Source of the DNA: JALOAT01 sp041687015
GTDB taxonomy: Bacteria > Pseudomonadota > Gammaproteobacteria > Thiohalomonadales > Thiohalomonadaceae
Assembly: GCA_041687015.1 (NCBI GenBank)
Contig: JAWLCT010000001.1
Location: 82,056 to 146,055 of the forward strand
Direction of reading: 5' to 3'
Length of the DNA stretch: 64,000 nt
Below are positions 8,989 through 17,633 of this stretch, piece by piece. The notes beneath the pieces are model-generated. The model worked only from the letters and a program-made list of their open reading frames with translations, ran no database searches and was not told the DNA's origin. Within the stretch, counting starts at the first letter, position 1. Every line of letters starts with the position of its first letter. The position numbers were made by a program, and so were the translations under genes.

Positions 8989-9534
8989 ATGCAGTGGCGT
9001 GACAACGGGGAACGTTACGGCGCCGTGACGGTGGCGCTGCACTGGTTGGTCGCGGTGACCGTGTTCGGCATGTTCAGCCTCGGCCTGTGGATGACCGGGC
9101 TCACCTATTACGACGCCTGGTACCGCCTGGGGCCGTGGTGGCACAAGGGTGTCGGCGTGGCGTTGTTCGCGGTCATGGGCCTGCGGCTCGTCTGGCGCCT
9201 GAGCAGCGGGCATCCCCGCCCCCTGCCCACCCACCGTGCCTGGGAACGGGCCGGCGCCCGGGCGGTCCACGCGGCCATTTATGTCCTGCTGTTTGCCATC
9301 ATGCTGAGCGGCTATCTCATCTCCACGGCTGACGGCCGCCCGCTTTCCGTGTTCGACTGGTTCGCGATTCCCGCCACGGTGAGCGGCATCGAACACCAGG
9401 AAGACATTGCCGGCCGGGTGCACCTCGTGCTCGCCTCGACCCTCATCGGCCTGGTGGCGCTGCACGTGCTGGCCGTGCTCAAACACCGCTTCGTCGACAA
9501 GGACCGCACCCTGGCGCGCATGCTGGGTCGGTAA
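8989..9534 (+). CDS. Cytochrome b561-type membrane protein
   Basis: This 181-aa protein has four predicted membrane helices. His residues at the expected helix positions (VALHWLVAV, WHKGVGVALF, VHAAIYVLL, LHVLAVLKH) should ligate two b haems in the cytoplasmic membrane. It is related to the CybB family that oxidises quinol or superoxide. The ATG at 8983 is only 1 nt from GAGGAGG, while that at 8989 is 7 nt away, so the second is favoured. It lies between the pirin and YceI genes; the b561-YceI pairing is common in proteobacteria. Confidence 0.9.
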   Translation: MQWRDNGERYGAVTVALHWLVAVTVFGMFSLGLWMTGLTYYDAWYRLGPWWHKGVGVALFAVMGLRLVWRLSSGHPRPLPTHRAWERAGARAVHAAIYVLLFAIMLSGYLISTADGRPLSVFDWFAIPATVSGIEHQEDIAGRVHLVLASTLIGLVALHVLAVLKHRFVDKDRTLARMLGR

Positions 9535-9557
9535 TCATCCACAGGAGGAGAAACACA

Positions 9558-10130
9558 ATGAAAAAGAGACTGCTGCTTCCGCTGTTGTTTGGCCTGGCCT
9601 TCACCGTTCCGGCGCAGGCGGAGGACTACGTCATCGACACCGACGGCGCCCACGCTTACATCCAATTCAAGATCAAGCATCTCGGTTACAGCTGGCTCGG
9701 CGGACGCTTCAACAAGTTCGGTGGCACCTTCAGTTTTGACGAGAACAACCCGTCCGCGGCGAAGATCAGCGTGGAGATCGATCCGGCCAGCATTGATTCC
9801 AATCATGCCGAGCGCGACAAGCATCTGCGTGGCGCCGATTTCCTGCATGTGGAGAAATACCCCGCGGCCCGTTTCATCAGCACGTCCTTCAAGGACCTCG
9901 GCAATGGCAAGGGGCAGCTTAGCGGCAACTTCACCCTGCGCGGGGTGACCCGCCCCCTCACCATCGACGTGGAACAGATCGGCCACGGTCCCGATCCCTG
10001 GGGCGGCTACCGCCGCGGCTTCCACGGTACCACCGAGATCAGGCTGGCCGACTACGGCATCGACTATGACCTGGGTCCCGCTTCGCAGACCGTCTTGCTG
10101 GAACTCTCGGTGGAAGGCGTCCGACGCTGA
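9558..10130 (+). CDS. YceI-family periplasmic lipid-binding-like protein
   Basis: The 190-aa product has a clear signal peptide (MKKRLLLPLLFGLAFTVPAQA, cut before EDY). The mature YceI fold follows: DTDGAHAYIQFKIKHLGYSW, the FDENNP and VEIDPASIDSNHAERDKHLR segments, and GNFTLRGVTRPL. YceI proteins are lipocalin-like barrels that bind isoprenoid or quinone-like chains in the periplasm. AGGAGGAGAAACACA gives a strong ribosome site. It is the last gene of the pirin - b561 - yceI operon, suggesting a quinone-linked role alongside b561. Confidence 0.94.
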   Translation: MKKRLLLPLLFGLAFTVPAQAEDYVIDTDGAHAYIQFKIKHLGYSWLGGRFNKFGGTFSFDENNPSAAKISVEIDPASIDSNHAERDKHLRGADFLHVEKYPAARFISTSFKDLGNGKGQLSGNFTLRGVTRPLTIDVEQIGHGPDPWGGYRRGFHGTTEIRLADYGIDYDLGPASQTVLLELSVEGVRR

Positions 10131-10554
10131 TTGAAAAACGCGGCTCGCGCAAAGACGCCAGGATCACCCAACGACGGGCCCCTCCGTACTCGTTGTGAGT
10201 AACTGCCCGCCGGATATCCACCCAGTCCAATCCCAACGTCCCTCTCCCTCCGGGCCCTCAGGGAGAGGGACAGAATAAAAGGGCAATCGCGCTACGAAGG
10301 CCTTCCTACTGCTTCCGTTTCGGCCAGGATTTCACGGTTCCAGAAACGCAGCACCCGGTATCTCCTTGCTTCGAGACAGGCGCAGCTCCAATCACCGTAT
10401 TCCCGCTGTCCCACGAATACGGCGGAGGAGCGGGAAGCCGAAAGACGGAGGATTGATGTTATTCCTCAACCTCTTGGCGGTCTCCGTATCTTGGCGAGAG
10501 TCTTTCCCGGCGTGGTTCGGAACGAAGAGGGTGCCCGAATGATGCGATGGCGGC
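10131..10554. other. Intergenic region with one palindrome
   Basis: This 424-bp stretch lies between convergent genes. Apart from the palindrome at 10238-10271 I see no coding signal, tRNA or further repeat. Confidence 0.6.
10238..10271. repeat. Perfect 12-bp inverted repeat of the CCCTCTCCC/GGGAGAGGG type
   Basis: GTCCCTCTCCCT and AGGGAGAGGGAC flank a 10-nt spacer containing GGGCCC. Palindromes of this composition are dispersed in many gammaproteobacterial genomes. Here it lies between the ends of yceI and the FHA gene and may serve as a bidirectional terminator. Confidence 0.7.
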
Positions 10555-10941
10555 CTACGAATCCTTGTCGGTGGTGTAATACAGGCCGGGGATGATGGTC
10601 TTCTTGATCACGCGCGTTTCGCCAAAATCGGCGTGATCGTTGTAGAAGAAGCGGAAGAAGGTCTTGCCGATACGCATGACGTCGCCTTCCACCAGGGCAT
10701 GGACGGTGATGCGGCGATCGTTCACATAGGTGCCATTGGTGCTGTTCTGGTCGCGCAGGATCCAGTCTCCTGCTTCGGGGTTGTCCGGGTCCGCCTTGAA
10801 ATCGATGATCGCATGCAGACGACTCGCGAGTTCGTCGTCGATGCGAAGATGGTTGTCCTCCCCGCGGCCGATCCGGAACGTGGGTTTTTCGACCGAAATC
10901 GTCACGCCCGGGACGCCGTTGATTTGCACCAGAATTGCCAT
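10555..10941 (-). CDS. FHA-domain protein
   Basis: The 128-aa protein is almost only a forkhead-associated domain, which binds phosphothreonine. Its motifs are FRIGRGEDNHLRI (about 21-33), SRLHAII, and LRDQNSTNGTYVN (about 63-75). No attached kinase or secretion domain is present and no Ser/Thr kinase is adjacent. The start was set at the Met beginning the FHA strand MAILVQI; a reading from 11187 adds 82 residues of no recognisable structure. It is divergent from the H-NOX gene across 358 bp. Confidence 0.9.
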   Translation of the reverse strand: MAILVQINGVPGVTISVEKPTFRIGRGEDNHLRIDDELASRLHAIIDFKADPDNPEAGDWILRDQNSTNGTYVNDRRITVHALVEGDVMRIGKTFFRFFYNDHADFGETRVIKKTIIPGLYYTTDKDS

Positions 10942-11299
10942 GGCTACCCCCTTCTCCTGCCGCGCCACTATATCCCGCGCGCGGGGTGCGGTCCAGCAAC
11001 GCCCACCCAGTGTGAACAGGGTCACACCACTGGATGCAGTCGCCCGATCCCGTCGGCCCGAGCGCCGGGATCGCACACGGCTGATGGCATCCCCTCGACA
11101 CACAGGCGCTGCGTTCTTCACCCCACGCCTAGCGTTATCCTGTAACACCCGTTTTCCGTGAGCGTGTTCTCCCTTCCTGCGCTGCACCTCGATTACCCTG
11201 CCGCGCGCGCATGGTTTCGCTCAGCGGGCCCGGATATCCCGCACGCGTGAATCCACGCCGTCCATTCCGTAGCCGATTGATGCACTCCGGGAGAAGCTG
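10942..11299. promoter_or_regulatory. Divergent intergenic region between FHA and H-NOX genes
   Basis: This 358-bp non-coding stretch must hold the promoters of both flanking genes. I could not pick out convincing -35/-10 boxes or an operator palindrome by eye. Confidence 0.4.
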
Positions 11300-11821
11300 A
11301 TGAAAGGCGTAATCGCAAAATGCTTGGGTGAGTTGGTTCAGGAAAAATTCGGCAGGGACAAGTGGGGCGCCATTCTGGAGAAATCCGGCCTCAGCCCGAA
11401 CACCATCTTCGTCGTCACTTCCGACGTGCCCGACGACGCGGTGATGACCGTCGTTCAGAACACCTGTGCCGTGCTCGGTATCACGCTCCAGCAGGCGGCT
11501 GACGCCTTCGGCGATTACTGGGTCAACACCTACGCGCCCAAGATCTACAAGTCCTACTACGCGGGAAAGAGCTCGGCGAGGGAGATGCTGCTGAACATGG
11601 ACAATGTCCACAAGATGGTCACGCAAAGCATCCCCAATGCTCATCCACCACGCTTCGAATACGAGTGGAAGAACGACAAGACCCTGGTAATGCACTACAA
11701 GTCCAACAGAGGTCTGGTGGATTTCCTCGTGGGGCTCGTCAAGGGCGTCGGCACGTACTTCAAGGAAGACCTGAAGGTCCGCAAGATCGGCGCCGACAAG
11801 GTCGAAGTCATTTTCCCCTGA
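11300..11821 (+). CDS. Stand-alone H-NOX haem nitric-oxide sensor
   Basis: The 173-aa protein fits the H-NOX (HNOB) family end to end. It has the N-terminal MKGVIAKCLGELVQEKFG helix, DVPDD, FGDYW, the proximal haem ligand His104 in NMDNVH, Pro117/Pro118 (haem distortion) and the Y-x-S-x-R haem propionate motif at 133-137. The residue five after that Arg, where O2-binding H-NOX proteins have Tyr, is Phe142, which argues for selective NO sensing. Cytosolic bacterial H-NOX proteins usually act on a neighbouring histidine kinase or diguanylate cyclase; none is adjacent here. It ends convergent with the SulP gene across a hairpin. Confidence 0.93.
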   Translation: MKGVIAKCLGELVQEKFGRDKWGAILEKSGLSPNTIFVVTSDVPDDAVMTVVQNTCAVLGITLQQAADAFGDYWVNTYAPKIYKSYYAGKSSAREMLLNMDNVHKMVTQSIPNAHPPRFEYEWKNDKTLVMHYKSNRGLVDFLVGLVKGVGTYFKEDLKVRKIGADKVEVIFP

Positions 11822-11835
11822 CGCAGGAACGCATG

Positions 11836-11865
11836 GTTCAGCCGCGTGCCGTCACGCGGTTGAAC
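11836..11865. terminator. Hairpin between convergent H-NOX and SulP genes
   Basis: GTTCAGCCGCGT and ACGCGGTTGAAC form a 12-bp stem with one G-T pair and a 6-nt loop, centred in the 57-bp gap between two convergent genes. No strong T tract is present. A shared terminator is inferred. Confidence 0.6.
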
Positions 11866-11878
11866 GCTTCCCCACTCG

Positions 11879-13606
11879 CTAAACCGTGGCCGCCGTATCG
11901 CCCACGACAGGCATCGGCGGCGCGACGCCCAATTTGGTCGCGGCGTGTTGCAGCGCGAGCAAGCGCGTCTCATGATCGTGGCCCTCGGCCAGCCGCGCCA
12001 ATACCCCCATCGTGCGCAAGATGTCCCGCACACCATTGCGCGCCCCGGCGATGAACACCTGCCGCCCCGAGCGCTGCGCGTCATAAATCATGTCGTCCAG
12101 CGCCCGCGTCGCCGTGAAATCAATGTGCGGCACACTGCTCATGTCGAGCACCAATGCGTCGTATTGATCAAACGCGGCCAGGCGACGCGCCATGCCCTTC
12201 GCGGCGCCGAAGCTCATCGGTCCGCCCAGGTGGTACAGCAGAATGCGTCCGTCTGCTGCCTTCAGCAGCGCGCACTCGTCGGTTGTCAACGGGGCTTCGG
12301 CCACGTCGGGATTGGTGATGGTCTGAATGCTCTTGAGCTGCAGGTCCACCATGCGCGTCATGAACACGAAGCTCACCATCACCATGCCCACGGCGACAGC
12401 CATGATCAAATCGATAAACACGGTGATGAGCAGCACCGAGACCATGGTCACCGCACCCGCCTGAGGAACGTTGCGTACGCGGCGCAGATAGTCCCAATCG
12501 ATGATGTCGGTACCAACCTTCACCAGCACGCCGGCCAATACCGCCTTCGGGATCGACTCGGCAAGCGGACCTGCCCCAAGCACGACGGCGAGCAATACCA
12601 GGGCATGCAGTGCACCGGAGAGCGGCGTTCTGCCCCCGGCTTTCACATTCACCACGGTGCGCATGGTGGCGCCGGCCCCGGGCAGGCCGCCGAAGAGGCC
12701 TGCCACGGCATTGCCGATGCCCTGTCCGATGAGTTCCCGATCCGACTTGTGGTAGGTGCGGGTCATGTTGTCGGACACCAGTGACGTGAGGAGGGAATCG
12801 ATGGAACCCAGTGCCGCCAGCATGATGGCGGATTTGAGCATCTCAGGAAGCAGCGCCAGTTCCACTGCGGGCAGGTGCATGCTCGGCAGCCCGGAGGGGA
12901 TGTCGCCCAGAACGGGTGCGCCGGTTTCCTGAAAAAACGCCAGGTACGCGAATGTGCCCACGATAAGGGCGAGCAACGGCGCCGGGAGCAATCGGTTCAG
13001 GCGCGGCAAAAACCGCGGAACACAGTAAACCACGCACAGTGCGAGCGCAGCGAGGACCGCGGTGTCGCCATGGGGCTCACGCAGAAAGCCGGGAATCGCC
13101 TCGGCGATTTCCATGGGCCGCGCCGGCGACTCGTGACCCAGCAGGGGTCCGATCTGAAGCATGATGATGATGATGCCGATACCGCTCATGAACCCGGAGA
13201 TGACGGGATGCGGAACGAGTTCGATGAAGCGACCGACCCGGAGCAACCCAAACAGCACCTGGAACGCGCCGCCCATCATGACCACCGTGAAGGCCAGTGC
13301 CGCGCCGTGGGCCGGGTCGTCGGGGAACATGCCCGTATAGCGGGTGAATACGACCGCCATCACCACCGTCATGGGCCCGGTGGGCCCCGAGACCTGCGCC
13401 GGTGTGCCACCAAACAGCGATGCAAACAAGCCGACGAAGATGGCGCCATAGATGCCCGCGATGGGGCCGGCACCGGACGCGACGCCCATGGCGAGCGCCA
13501 AAGGCAGCGCGACCACCGCGGCGGTGATGCCTCCGTAGAAGTCACCGTGCAGATTGCGAAAATGCAGGCCGTTAACCCAGCGGCCCGCCTGAGCGAGATC
13601 GGCCAT
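11879..13606 (-). CDS. SulP-family inorganic anion transporter with STAS domain
   Basis: The 575-aa protein has about 12-14 membrane helices. The family signature is near the start (FYGGITAAVVALPLALAMGV) together with the GGTPAQVSGPTGPM loop. A C-terminal cytosolic STAS domain (about residues 430-560; ILLYHLGGPMSFGAA, ALVLDMSSVPHIDFTATRAL) follows. SulP proteins carry sulfate, bicarbonate or dicarboxylates, usually with H+ or Na+. No carbonic anhydrase or CysQ gene is adjacent to hint at the anion. It is probably monocistronic, 132 bp downstream of the BCCT gene on the same strand. Confidence 0.93.
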   Translation of the reverse strand: MADLAQAGRWVNGLHFRNLHGDFYGGITAAVVALPLALAMGVASGAGPIAGIYGAIFVGLFASLFGGTPAQVSGPTGPMTVVMAVVFTRYTGMFPDDPAHGAALAFTVVMMGGAFQVLFGLLRVGRFIELVPHPVISGFMSGIGIIIIMLQIGPLLGHESPARPMEIAEAIPGFLREPHGDTAVLAALALCVVYCVPRFLPRLNRLLPAPLLALIVGTFAYLAFFQETGAPVLGDIPSGLPSMHLPAVELALLPEMLKSAIMLAALGSIDSLLTSLVSDNMTRTYHKSDRELIGQGIGNAVAGLFGGLPGAGATMRTVVNVKAGGRTPLSGALHALVLLAVVLGAGPLAESIPKAVLAGVLVKVGTDIIDWDYLRRVRNVPQAGAVTMVSVLLITVFIDLIMAVAVGMVMVSFVFMTRMVDLQLKSIQTITNPDVAEAPLTTDECALLKAADGRILLYHLGGPMSFGAAKGMARRLAAFDQYDALVLDMSSVPHIDFTATRALDDMIYDAQRSGRQVFIAGARNGVRDILRTMGVLARLAEGHDHETRLLALQHAATKLGVAPPMPVVGDTAATV

Positions 13607-13738
13607 AGGCGAGTTACCCCTCGGGTGTACTGCGTTATCGTTTCAACGTATGCGTGGACTCCTGGAAGCTGATTCTAGTAGCGACGCACGCCAAAAACGG
13701 CGAAACCGTTCAGATTGCGCCAGCGTGCGGGACAACGA

Positions 13739-15790
13739 TCAAACCCCTTGCTTTAGCCGTTCCGGCACATCCTCGTTCAGCATCTCGTCATGCGCCTGCA
13801 TGTTCCAGGGCAGGTTCCCCGGCGTGATGTGCAGAAAATGCAAGTACTTCCCAAACTGATCAAGGATGTCATCGATCACCTGCTGGCGGTCATAGCCGTA
13901 GATGTCATAGGACTGACCACCATGGCGCAGGAACACCTCGGCATGGTAGTAATGACGGGTGCTGTCGCCGCTGCGGTCAAGCTCGGGATAGGCGTAGCCG
14001 GGCATCAGGTAATCGCGCAGCCGGATGTCGTAGATGAAATCGAGGTGTCCCGGCTTCACGACCTCCAGATAAGCACGTTTGCCGTTCGCATCGCAAACCA
14101 CCTCTGCGGGCCATCCCTGCGCCACGAGTTCCCGCTGAACGTGCTCCATGGCGGACAGCACCGGCCCGGTGATGAAATCCGACACCTCCTGCCGTCCCGG
14201 AAAACTCATCAGTCCCTGCAAACGCTGCTTCCACTGACCCGGCACAGCCCCCCTACGGTGCATATGGGTCTGCAGGCTGACTTCCCGATGCCCTTCGATG
14301 ATCAAGGCACGCCAGAGCCCCACCACTGCAGCGAGCATGATGAGCGCGAAGGGCAAGGCGCTCGCGATGGCCATGGCCTGCAGGGCCTTGAGTCCACCCG
14401 CGACCAGCAACACCGCGGCCACCGCGCCCTGGGTGATAGCCCAGAACGACCTTTGCCAGAGCGGGGTCTGGGCGCGGCCGCCCGAGGCGAGTGAATCGAT
14501 GACCAATGATCCCGAATCCGACGAGGTCACAAAAAACGTGACAATCAGCACCACCGTGAGGAACGACGCAAGCGCGGTGAACGGGTAATGTCCGTAGAGC
14601 TGGAACAGGGCAAGGGCATGGTCCGCCTGCACCTGTCCGATGAGGGCGGTATAACCGTCAACCATGATCAGGTGCAGCGCCGTACTACCGAATACCGAAA
14701 ACCACAGGAAGGTGAACAGGGAAGGCACCAGCATCACGCCGATGACGAACTGACGAATGGTGCGACCGCGACTTATCTTGGCGATGAACAGACCGACGAA
14801 GGGCGCCCAGGCGATGGTCCAGGCAAAGATGAACAAGGTCCAGTTGCCGATCCAGTCGCTGCCGCTGTAAGCCTCCAGGTTGAAAGTGCGCGCAACGATG
14901 TTGTTCAGGTAACTGCCGGTATTCTGGAGAAAGGTTTCCAGAATGAAAACGCTTGGGCCCGCGACGAAAACGAACGTCAGCAGCGCCACCGCCAGCACCA
15001 TGTTCACTATCGAAAGCCGCTTCACACCCTTGTCCAGACCGGCCACCACCGACAACAGCGCAATGCCGCTGATCACCGCGATGGCGCTCACCTGCACGCC
15101 TGTACTCACCGGGATGGCCGGCCACAGGTAGTGCATGCCCGCGTTGAGCTGAGTCACCGAAAGACCAAGCGTCGTGGAGATGCCGAACAAGGTGCCGAGG
15201 ATCGCGAACACATCCACCGCGTGCCCCAGACCGCCGTGAATGCGTTCCCCGATGAGCGGATATAACGCCGAACGCATGGACAATGGCAGGCCGTGGCGAA
15301 AGGAAAAATACGCGAGCACCACGCCCACCAGGCCGTAAATCGCCCAGATGTGGAAGCCCCAATGGAAAAACGCGATCTGCATCGCCTGTCGTGCCGCCTC
15401 GATGGTCTCCGGTGCGCCCTGGGGCGGCGCGGCGTAGTGGAGCACGGGTTCCGCCACCCCGAAGAACAACAGCGCGATGCCATAACCTGCCGAGAACAAC
15501 ATGGCAAACCAGGCGGGAAAACTGTACTGGGGCATGGCGTGGTCGGGGCCCAGCTTGATGCGCCCGAAGCGCGAAAAGGCCACCGTGACAATGAACACCA
15601 GAAAAACCGCAACGGCCAGCATGTAGAACCAGCCGAAGGTCTCGGTAACGTAGGCCAGCATGGCCGAAAAGGCCTCGCCGGCGCGCGCGGGATTGGCCAC
15701 CGTGCCGATGATCAGCAACACGGTCACGAGTACTGCCGGGACAAACACGGGAACGAGAAGCGTGGATCCGGTTTTTCGCTGCGACGACAT
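13739..15790 (-). CDS. BCCT-family choline/glycine-betaine transporter (BetT-like)
   Basis: The product is 683 aa with 12 predicted helices and BCCT core motifs (HWGFHIWAIYG, the WTIAWAPFVGLFIA segment, FVTSSDSGSLVIDSLASGG). A cytosolic tail of about 170 residues follows the last helix (after LWRALIIEG), the layout of BetT-type carriers whose tail senses osmotic strength. It likely imports choline, betaine or a related solute for osmoprotection. Tandem ATGs lie at 15793 and 15790 behind GGAGAG; the second has better spacing. No bet genes or regulator lie beside it. Confidence 0.92.
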   Translation of the reverse strand: MSSQRKTGSTLLVPVFVPAVLVTVLLIIGTVANPARAGEAFSAMLAYVTETFGWFYMLAVAVFLVFIVTVAFSRFGRIKLGPDHAMPQYSFPAWFAMLFSAGYGIALLFFGVAEPVLHYAAPPQGAPETIEAARQAMQIAFFHWGFHIWAIYGLVGVVLAYFSFRHGLPLSMRSALYPLIGERIHGGLGHAVDVFAILGTLFGISTTLGLSVTQLNAGMHYLWPAIPVSTGVQVSAIAVISGIALLSVVAGLDKGVKRLSIVNMVLAVALLTFVFVAGPSVFILETFLQNTGSYLNNIVARTFNLEAYSGSDWIGNWTLFIFAWTIAWAPFVGLFIAKISRGRTIRQFVIGVMLVPSLFTFLWFSVFGSTALHLIMVDGYTALIGQVQADHALALFQLYGHYPFTALASFLTVVLIVTFFVTSSDSGSLVIDSLASGGRAQTPLWQRSFWAITQGAVAAVLLVAGGLKALQAMAIASALPFALIMLAAVVGLWRALIIEGHREVSLQTHMHRRGAVPGQWKQRLQGLMSFPGRQEVSDFITGPVLSAMEHVQRELVAQGWPAEVVCDANGKRAYLEVVKPGHLDFIYDIRLRDYLMPGYAYPELDRSGDSTRHYYHAEVFLRHGGQSYDIYGYDRQQVIDDILDQFGKYLHFLHITPGNLPWNMQAHDEMLNEDVPERLKQGV

Positions 15791-15957
15791 CATCTCTCCA
15801 CTGTTTGGATCACCTCTCCTGTTTCGGAGAGAAGGGGCGAACACACACTCACCCACACGATGGACTCGCCTGACCTTATTTCATTTTCCACACACGTGAC
15901 AAATGCCGCACGGCCTCGTGCGCCATGACGCCACCAACCGCGGCAAGTCCACGTGCG

Positions 15958-15973
15958 ACCAGTGGGGTCAGAG
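15958..15973. repeat. Solo terminal repeat of the palindromic array
   Basis: ACCAGTGGGGTCAGAG is a partial extra copy of the unit A terminus, placed 19 bp before the complete unit in direct orientation. Confidence 0.75.
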
Positions 15974-15976
15974 CGA

Positions 15977-16099
15977 CCAGTGGGGTCAGAGTAAATTGAA
16001 ACTCAACGCCCGGCGGCATCTGACGACACTGAAGAAATTCAACCGCTTGCGGCAGCTTGGGGGGGTAAGCGCGCGTTCAATCTACTCTGACCCCACTGG
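15977..16099. repeat. Palindromic repeat unit A (RAYT/REPIN-like)
   Basis: This 123-bp unit is bounded by 24-bp inverted termini: CCAGTGGGGTCAGAGTAAAT at 15977-15996 followed by TGAA, against their complement at 16076-16099 with one mismatch. The TGGGGTCAGAGTAAA core is familiar from intergenic elements linked to REP-associated tyrosine (Y1) transposases in proteobacteria. The interior includes a segment (CGGCGGCATCTGA, ATTCAACCGCTTGCGG) shared with unit B. No transposase lies in the window. Confidence 0.85.
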
Positions 16100-16124
16100 T
16101 TCAAAGCACCCAACGGCTTTTTCA

Positions 16125-16249
16125 AACCAATGGGGTCAGAGTAAATTGAAACCCACCACTCGGCGGCATCTGATGACACTGAAGATATTCAACCGCTTGC
16201 GGGCGGCTTGGGCGTAAGCGTGCTTTCAATTTACTCTGACCCAATGGTT
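16125..16249. repeat. Palindromic repeat unit B (RAYT/REPIN-like)
   Basis: This 125-bp second unit is in the same orientation as unit A. Its termini are AACCAATGGGGTCAGAGTAA and, at 16225-16249, the complement with one base missing in the C run. The interior matches unit A at most positions. Its right end touches the last base of the TGA stop codon of the VOC gene at 16249, so it may supply that gene's 3' end or terminator. Confidence 0.85.
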
Positions 16250-16749
16250 CATCCGTGGTAGGCGCGCTTGATTGTCTCGAGGTCGATTTTCTTCATCTGC
16301 AGCATGGTTTTCATGGCCCGCTGTGACTTCTCCGATGTCGGATCGCCGACCAGTTCGTCCAGTACGGTGGGGACCACCTGCCAGGAGACTCCGAACCGGT
16401 CCTTCAACCAGCCACACTGCTGTGCCTTCTCGTCGCCGCCTTCGCCCAGCCGTTCCCAGTAGTAATCGATCTCTTGCTGGTCTTCGCAATTCACCTGAAA
16501 GGAGATCGCTTCGTTGAAGGTAAACACGGGGCCGCCATTGAGGGCCGTGAAGGTTTGGCCGGCGAGTTCGAAAGCCACTACCATCACCGAACCCTCGGGT
16601 CTGCCGTGGATCTCGAAACCCTCTTTTCCATAGCGGGTGATCTTGGTGATGCGGGAGTCCGGGAAGATCGATGTGTAGAAGCGTGCGGCGTCCTCGGCCT
16701 GATCATCGAACCACAACGAAGGCGTAATCTTCTGCATTGTCTCGGCCAT
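16249..16749 (-). CDS. VOC-fold protein (PhnB/3-demethylubiquinone methyltransferase-like domain)
   Basis: The product is 166 aa with the PhnB-like pattern ITPSLWFDDQAEDAARFYTS, FTALNGGPVFTFNEAISF, YYWERLGEGG, CGWLKDRFGVSWQVVP. This matches a glyoxalase-superfamily branch often annotated 3-demethylubiquinone-9 3-methyltransferase; real methyltransferase activity is not supported. Substrate unknown. Its stop codon coincides with the edge of repeat unit B. Another VOC gene lies 52 bp upstream on the same strand, so the two are probably one operon. Confidence 0.9.
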   Translation of the reverse strand: MAETMQKITPSLWFDDQAEDAARFYTSIFPDSRITKITRYGKEGFEIHGRPEGSVMVVAFELAGQTFTALNGGPVFTFNEAISFQVNCEDQQEIDYYWERLGEGGDEKAQQCGWLKDRFGVSWQVVPTVLDELVGDPTSEKSQRAMKTMLQMKKIDLETIKRAYHG

Positions 16750-16801
16750 CCTGGCCCTCCTTGTGTCCGGTTTCCCTTGTTCAGGCGCTGCCGCCTGGTC
16801 G

Positions 16802-17260
16802 TCACCAGTTCTTCGGCATCCGCGCGGGGTCGAATTCCCCGACGTTGGTGGCGAAGGACCAGACGTAACCGTCAGGATCCCGTATCTGGCTCATGCGATC
16901 ACCCCAGAACATGTCCTCCGGTTCCATGAGCACCTGCGCCCCCGCGGCGCGGGCGCGTGCCGTCAGCGCATCCACATCGGCGCAATACACGTAGAAGTTC
17001 AGCGGCAGTTCCACCCCGCTGTGCGCCGGGGTGCGCATGGTATCGTCCCCGCCCGCACCTTCCGGCGAAAACATGACCACGGTCGCCCCCTGGTAATTCA
17101 TGCTGGCATGCACTGTCCGCCCGTTTTTGCCGGGCATGGCGCCGCCGCGCTCGAAGCCGAAGGCGTGCTGATAGAAGTTCAGGGAGGCATCGGCGTCAGC
17201 GACCGTGAGATAGGGCGTCAGCCAGCTCGCTCCCCGGGGACGGCCTTGGACTGCGGCCAT
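16802..17260 (-). CDS. VOC-family glyoxalase/bleomycin-resistance-like protein
   Basis: This 152-aa single-domain VOC protein has two beta-alpha-beta-beta-beta halves: LTPYLTVADADASLNFYQHAFGF with NYQGATVVMFSPE, then YVYCADVDALTARARAAGA and MSQIRDPDGYVWSFATNVGE. The His/Glu metal positions of true glyoxalase I are not obvious. It is the first gene of a two-gene VOC operon. Confidence 0.9.
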   Translation of the reverse strand: MAAVQGRPRGASWLTPYLTVADADASLNFYQHAFGFERGGAMPGKNGRTVHASMNYQGATVVMFSPEGAGGDDTMRTPAHSGVELPLNFYVYCADVDALTARARAAGAQVLMEPEDMFWGDRMSQIRDPDGYVWSFATNVGEFDPARMPKNW

Positions 17261-17633
17261 GGCAAACCTCCGTGTGCAGTGATCTGCAGCGAGTCTAGCA
17301 GTCGCCCCAGCGACCTACCCGCTCGGTGCGCAGACAGAAACCACCTGCAACCCTCTGATTAACACAGCATTTTATGCTCCCAAGCAACAGCTTGCCGGTC
17401 ACCTGCAGGCGGTTCCGAGGGCCTCCGGAGGCGGGTGTGGCGAGCACCAACCGGGGTGTTCGAACCATTGGGCGGCGCCCGTAGCGAGTGGACACTGCGT
17501 TTCCAGCGCCCTCCCCGCTTGAGAAATCCCGGATTTTTCGTCACACGTTCCCCCACCACGGGGGCAAGTTGATCTAATATTCGCCCCCTCCCGAGTAACT
17601 CCCCCCTGAGTACCGAACCCGCAAGGAGAACAT
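17261..17633. other. Divergent intergenic region
   Basis: This 373-bp non-coding stretch separates the VOC operon from the coiled-coil gene. A small CCCCC-5-GGGGG hairpin at 17550-17564 is followed by a TAATAT hexamer at 17575-17580 that could be a -10 box for the coiled-coil gene, with the start codon about 55 bp further on. Nothing else stands out. Confidence 0.35.

Larger units (their letters stand above)
15791..16248. other. Non-coding region dominated by palindromic repeat array
   Basis: This 460-bp stretch separates the BCCT and VOC genes, both on the minus strand. The first 160 bp would hold the BCCT promoter; the rest is the repeat array listed separately. An open frame across the repeats is an artefact of repeated sequence. 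Confidence 0.7.

Noticed and set aside
8086..9486. Minus-strand frame opposite pirin and b561
   Set aside because: Both plus-strand genes have full family motifs and operon structure; the antisense frame is His/Gln-rich shadow sequence.
10942..11187. N-terminal extension of the FHA protein
   Set aside because: The extra 82 residues are basic and unstructured, and the FHA fold begins exactly at the Met at 10941.
15903..16217. Open frame across the palindromic repeats that looks like a 104-aa protein
   Set aside because: The translation simply repeats itself because it crosses two copies of the same palindromic unit; no start signal or domain.
15958..16249. Possible CRISPR array because of regularly repeated sequence
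   Set aside because: Only two units, with long inverted ends, conserved interiors instead of unique spacers, and no cas genes.
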